Shown: one piece after another, positions 62,736 to 64,000 of the stretch
Numbering within the stretch: position 1 is the stretch's first letter
How the letters are laid out: every line of letters starts with the position of its first letter
DNA from: Lachnospiraceae bacterium
GTDB taxonomy: Bacteria > Bacillota > Clostridia > Lachnospirales > Lachnospiraceae
DNA: 64,000 bases
Reading direction: 5' to 3'
Assembly (NCBI GenBank): GCA_011959285.1
Contig: BLLW01000011.1
Location: forward strand, 1-64,000
The notes under the pieces: model-generated
Databases searched by the model: none
What the model saw: the letters and a program-made list of their open reading frames with translations, nothing else
What the model was told of the DNA's origin: nothing
Position numbers and translations under genes: made by a program

Positions 62736-64000
62736 CCCACTGCCTCCCCAGATTATCTCCTGTCCGAAAACATACTGCCTCCATAAGATGCTTTTTCATG
62801 ATGCACTCACTCGCCTCCAGATCGGCTATGGTCCTTGCCACCTTCAAAAGCTTATGATAAGCCCTTGCACTCAGTGCAAGTGTTCCGAACATCTTTTCCA
62901 GCATCTCCATCTCTTCCCTTTCCAGATGACAGTACCTGTCCAAATCCCCTGCTGCAAGCTCTGAATTAAACCGATAGCCGGTACCCTGATAGCGTATTTT
63001 TTGCTGTTTTCTTGCCTTCATCACCTTCTGCCGCATATCCTTACTGCTCTCCCCCTTTTTCTTCGATTGCAGCTGACGGATCTCGATTCGGGAGGCATTG
63101 GCGCAAAGATCGATTCTGTCAAGAATCGGTCCCGATATACGGCTTAAATAATGGTGTATTTCAGCGGGTGTGCATCTGCATTTGTTTCTGTCGGGATAGT
63201 AGCCGCAGGGGCAGGGATTCATAGCGCCTACCAGCATCACATCTGCCGGATAAGTAAAAGAGCCTCCCGTGCGGGCAATCTGAATCTTCCTCTCTTCTAA
63301 AGGCTGACGAAGCAGGTCTAACGTCTGCCGCTTAAATTCAGGCAATTCATCTAAGAAAAGAATCCCACGATGCGCCAAGCTGATCACGCCGGGTCTTGGA
63401 ATCCTCCCTCCACCGGAAAGCGCCTGCGGTGAGACAGTATGGTGAGGACTCAAAAAGGGCCTTTCGGCAAGCAGACTGCTTCCTGCAGGTAAATTCCCTG
63501 ATATACTGTAAATAGACGTGATTTCCAGACTTTCCTCCAAGGAAAGCGGCGGCAGGATAGAGGGCATGCATTTGGCAATCATGGTCTTGCCTGCTCCCGG
63601 CGGACCTGTAATCAACATGTGGTGAAAACCGGCTGCCGCTATCAGGGCTGCACGCTTTACACTTTCCTGCCCCACAATCTCCGAAAATTCTCCCTTTCCT
63701 GTCTTTTTCTTTTTATCTGCTTCATTGTATAGTAGTTTCTTTTGATCAATCTCTTCCGGCGGCAGCATAACATCCCTGCCTTTAGGCGGACATCTCAAAT
63801 AATCCATCACCTGTCCAAGACATGAGATTCCCACTGCTTTCATCCCCTCAGCAGCCGCTGCCTCCCTTACGTTTTCCTTTGGAACAAGACATCTTCCCAC
63901 GCCCTGCCTCGCAGCACATATTGCCGTCGGAAGAACCCCTTTTACAGGCTTTATTTCCCCGTTAAGCCCCAGTTCTCCCAAAATCAACAACCCGTCCGCA
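62722..64000 (-). CDS. comM: ComM/YifB-family Mg-chelatase-like AAA ATPase (partial)
   Basis: About 425 residues are present; the 5' end continues past the window edge. The visible part starts in the Lon-like S5 domain (LGELGLNGEIKPVKGVLP), then an AAA domain with Walker A ITGPPGAGKTMIAKCMPS, Walker B ILFLDELPEFKR and the Cys segment MNPCPCGYYPDRNKCRC, and ends in the Mg-chelatase C-domain. ComM is a branch-migration helicase used in natural transformation. It overlaps dprA, so the two competence genes are coupled. Confidence 0.93.
   Translation of the reverse strand, partial: ADGLLILGELGLNGEIKPVKGVLPTAICAARQGVGRCLVPKENVREAAAAEGMKAVGISCLGQVMDYLRCPPKGRDVMLPPEEIDQKKLLYNEADKKKKTGKGEFSEIVGQESVKRAALIAAAGFHHMLITGPPGAGKTMIAKCMPSILPPLSLEESLEITSIYSISGNLPAGSSLLAERPFLSPHHTVSPQALSGGGRIPRPGVISLAHRGILFLDELPEFKRQTLDLLRQPLEERKIQIARTGGSFTYPADVMLVGAMNPCPCGYYPDRNKCRCTPAEIHHYLSRISGPILDRIDLCANASRIEIRQLQSKKKGESSKDMRQKVMKARKQQKIRYQGTGYRFNSELAAGDLDRYCHLEREEMEMLEKMFGTLALSARAYHKLLKVARTIADLEASECIMKKHLMEAVCFRTGDNLGRQWDGNG

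Overview
The window looks like chromosomal DNA of a motile, Gram-positive Clostridia, most likely Lachnospiraceae (Clostridium cluster XIVa / Roseburia-like). This is inferred from PolC, CodY, ABC-F and EF-Ts types, the uncharacterised coiled-coil protein next to the motility genes, FapA, FlbD, CheC/CheD and FliY, and the moderate G+C. No phage, IS element, CRISPR array or rRNA was seen. Almost every gene lies on the minus strand; only the ABC-F gene and the PHP-HAD gene near the left end are on the plus strand.

Read in the direction of transcription (right to left), the layout is: comM (cut by the window edge) - dprA - a 58-aa protein - A24 prepilin peptidase - topA - codY - a fla/che supercluster of about 34 kb (flgB, flgC, fliE, F, G, H, I, J, motE-like, fliK, flgD, TIGR02530-like, flgE, flbD, motA, motB, fliL, fliM, fliY, cheY, fliO, P, Q, R, flhB, flhA, flhF, flhG, PilZ protein, short cheB, cheA, cheW, cheC, cheD, 98-aa protein, fliA, fapA, 106-aa protein, SwrB-like coiled-coil protein, MltG-LysM-like protein) - rpsB - tsf - polysaccharide deacetylase - bactofilin - pyrH - frr - uppS - cdsA - dxr - rseP - PP2C phosphatase - Ser/Thr kinase - ispG - polC - tRNA-Glu. 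At the left end are a PHP-HAD fusion, an ABC-F ATPase and an MFS transporter.

The order closely follows the Bacillus subtilis block smf-topA-(gid-codV-clpQY)-codY-fla/che-sigD-swrB-rpsB-tsf-pyrH-frr-uppS-cdsA-dxr-rasP-(proS)-polC. That makes the departures from it the most informative part of the window. These are the loss of gid/codV/clpQY and proS, and the insertion of a PilZ protein, two small unknown proteins, FapA, a catalytic-domain-less MltG-like protein, a deacetylase, a bactofilin, and a membrane kinase/PP2C pair.

Functionally, the supercluster builds the basal body, export gate, switch, stator and hook, plus a CheA/W/Y/C/D pathway. FliA would drive late genes that lie elsewhere, since no flagellin, cheR or chemoreceptor is present here. 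The downstream block supplies translation factors, UMP kinase, undecaprenyl diphosphate and phospholipid precursors, MEP-pathway isoprenoids, an intramembrane protease and the replicative polymerase. Good sigma-A-like promoters were read by eye upstream of topA, codY, flgB, rpsB, the deacetylase, ispG, tRNA-Glu and the ABC-F gene. The rpsB promoter sits inside the terminator of the preceding motility transcript.

The strongest oddities are the CheB lacking its receiver domain, FlgD carrying a surface-protein-like helical module and acidic tail, the Met/Pro/Gln tandem repeat in FliY, the kinase/phosphatase pair, the PHP-HAD fusion, and a perfect 30-bp inverted repeat beside tRNA-Glu. No wholly new system is obvious. 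The best candidates for undescribed biology are the lineage-specific proteins embedded in the motility cluster.
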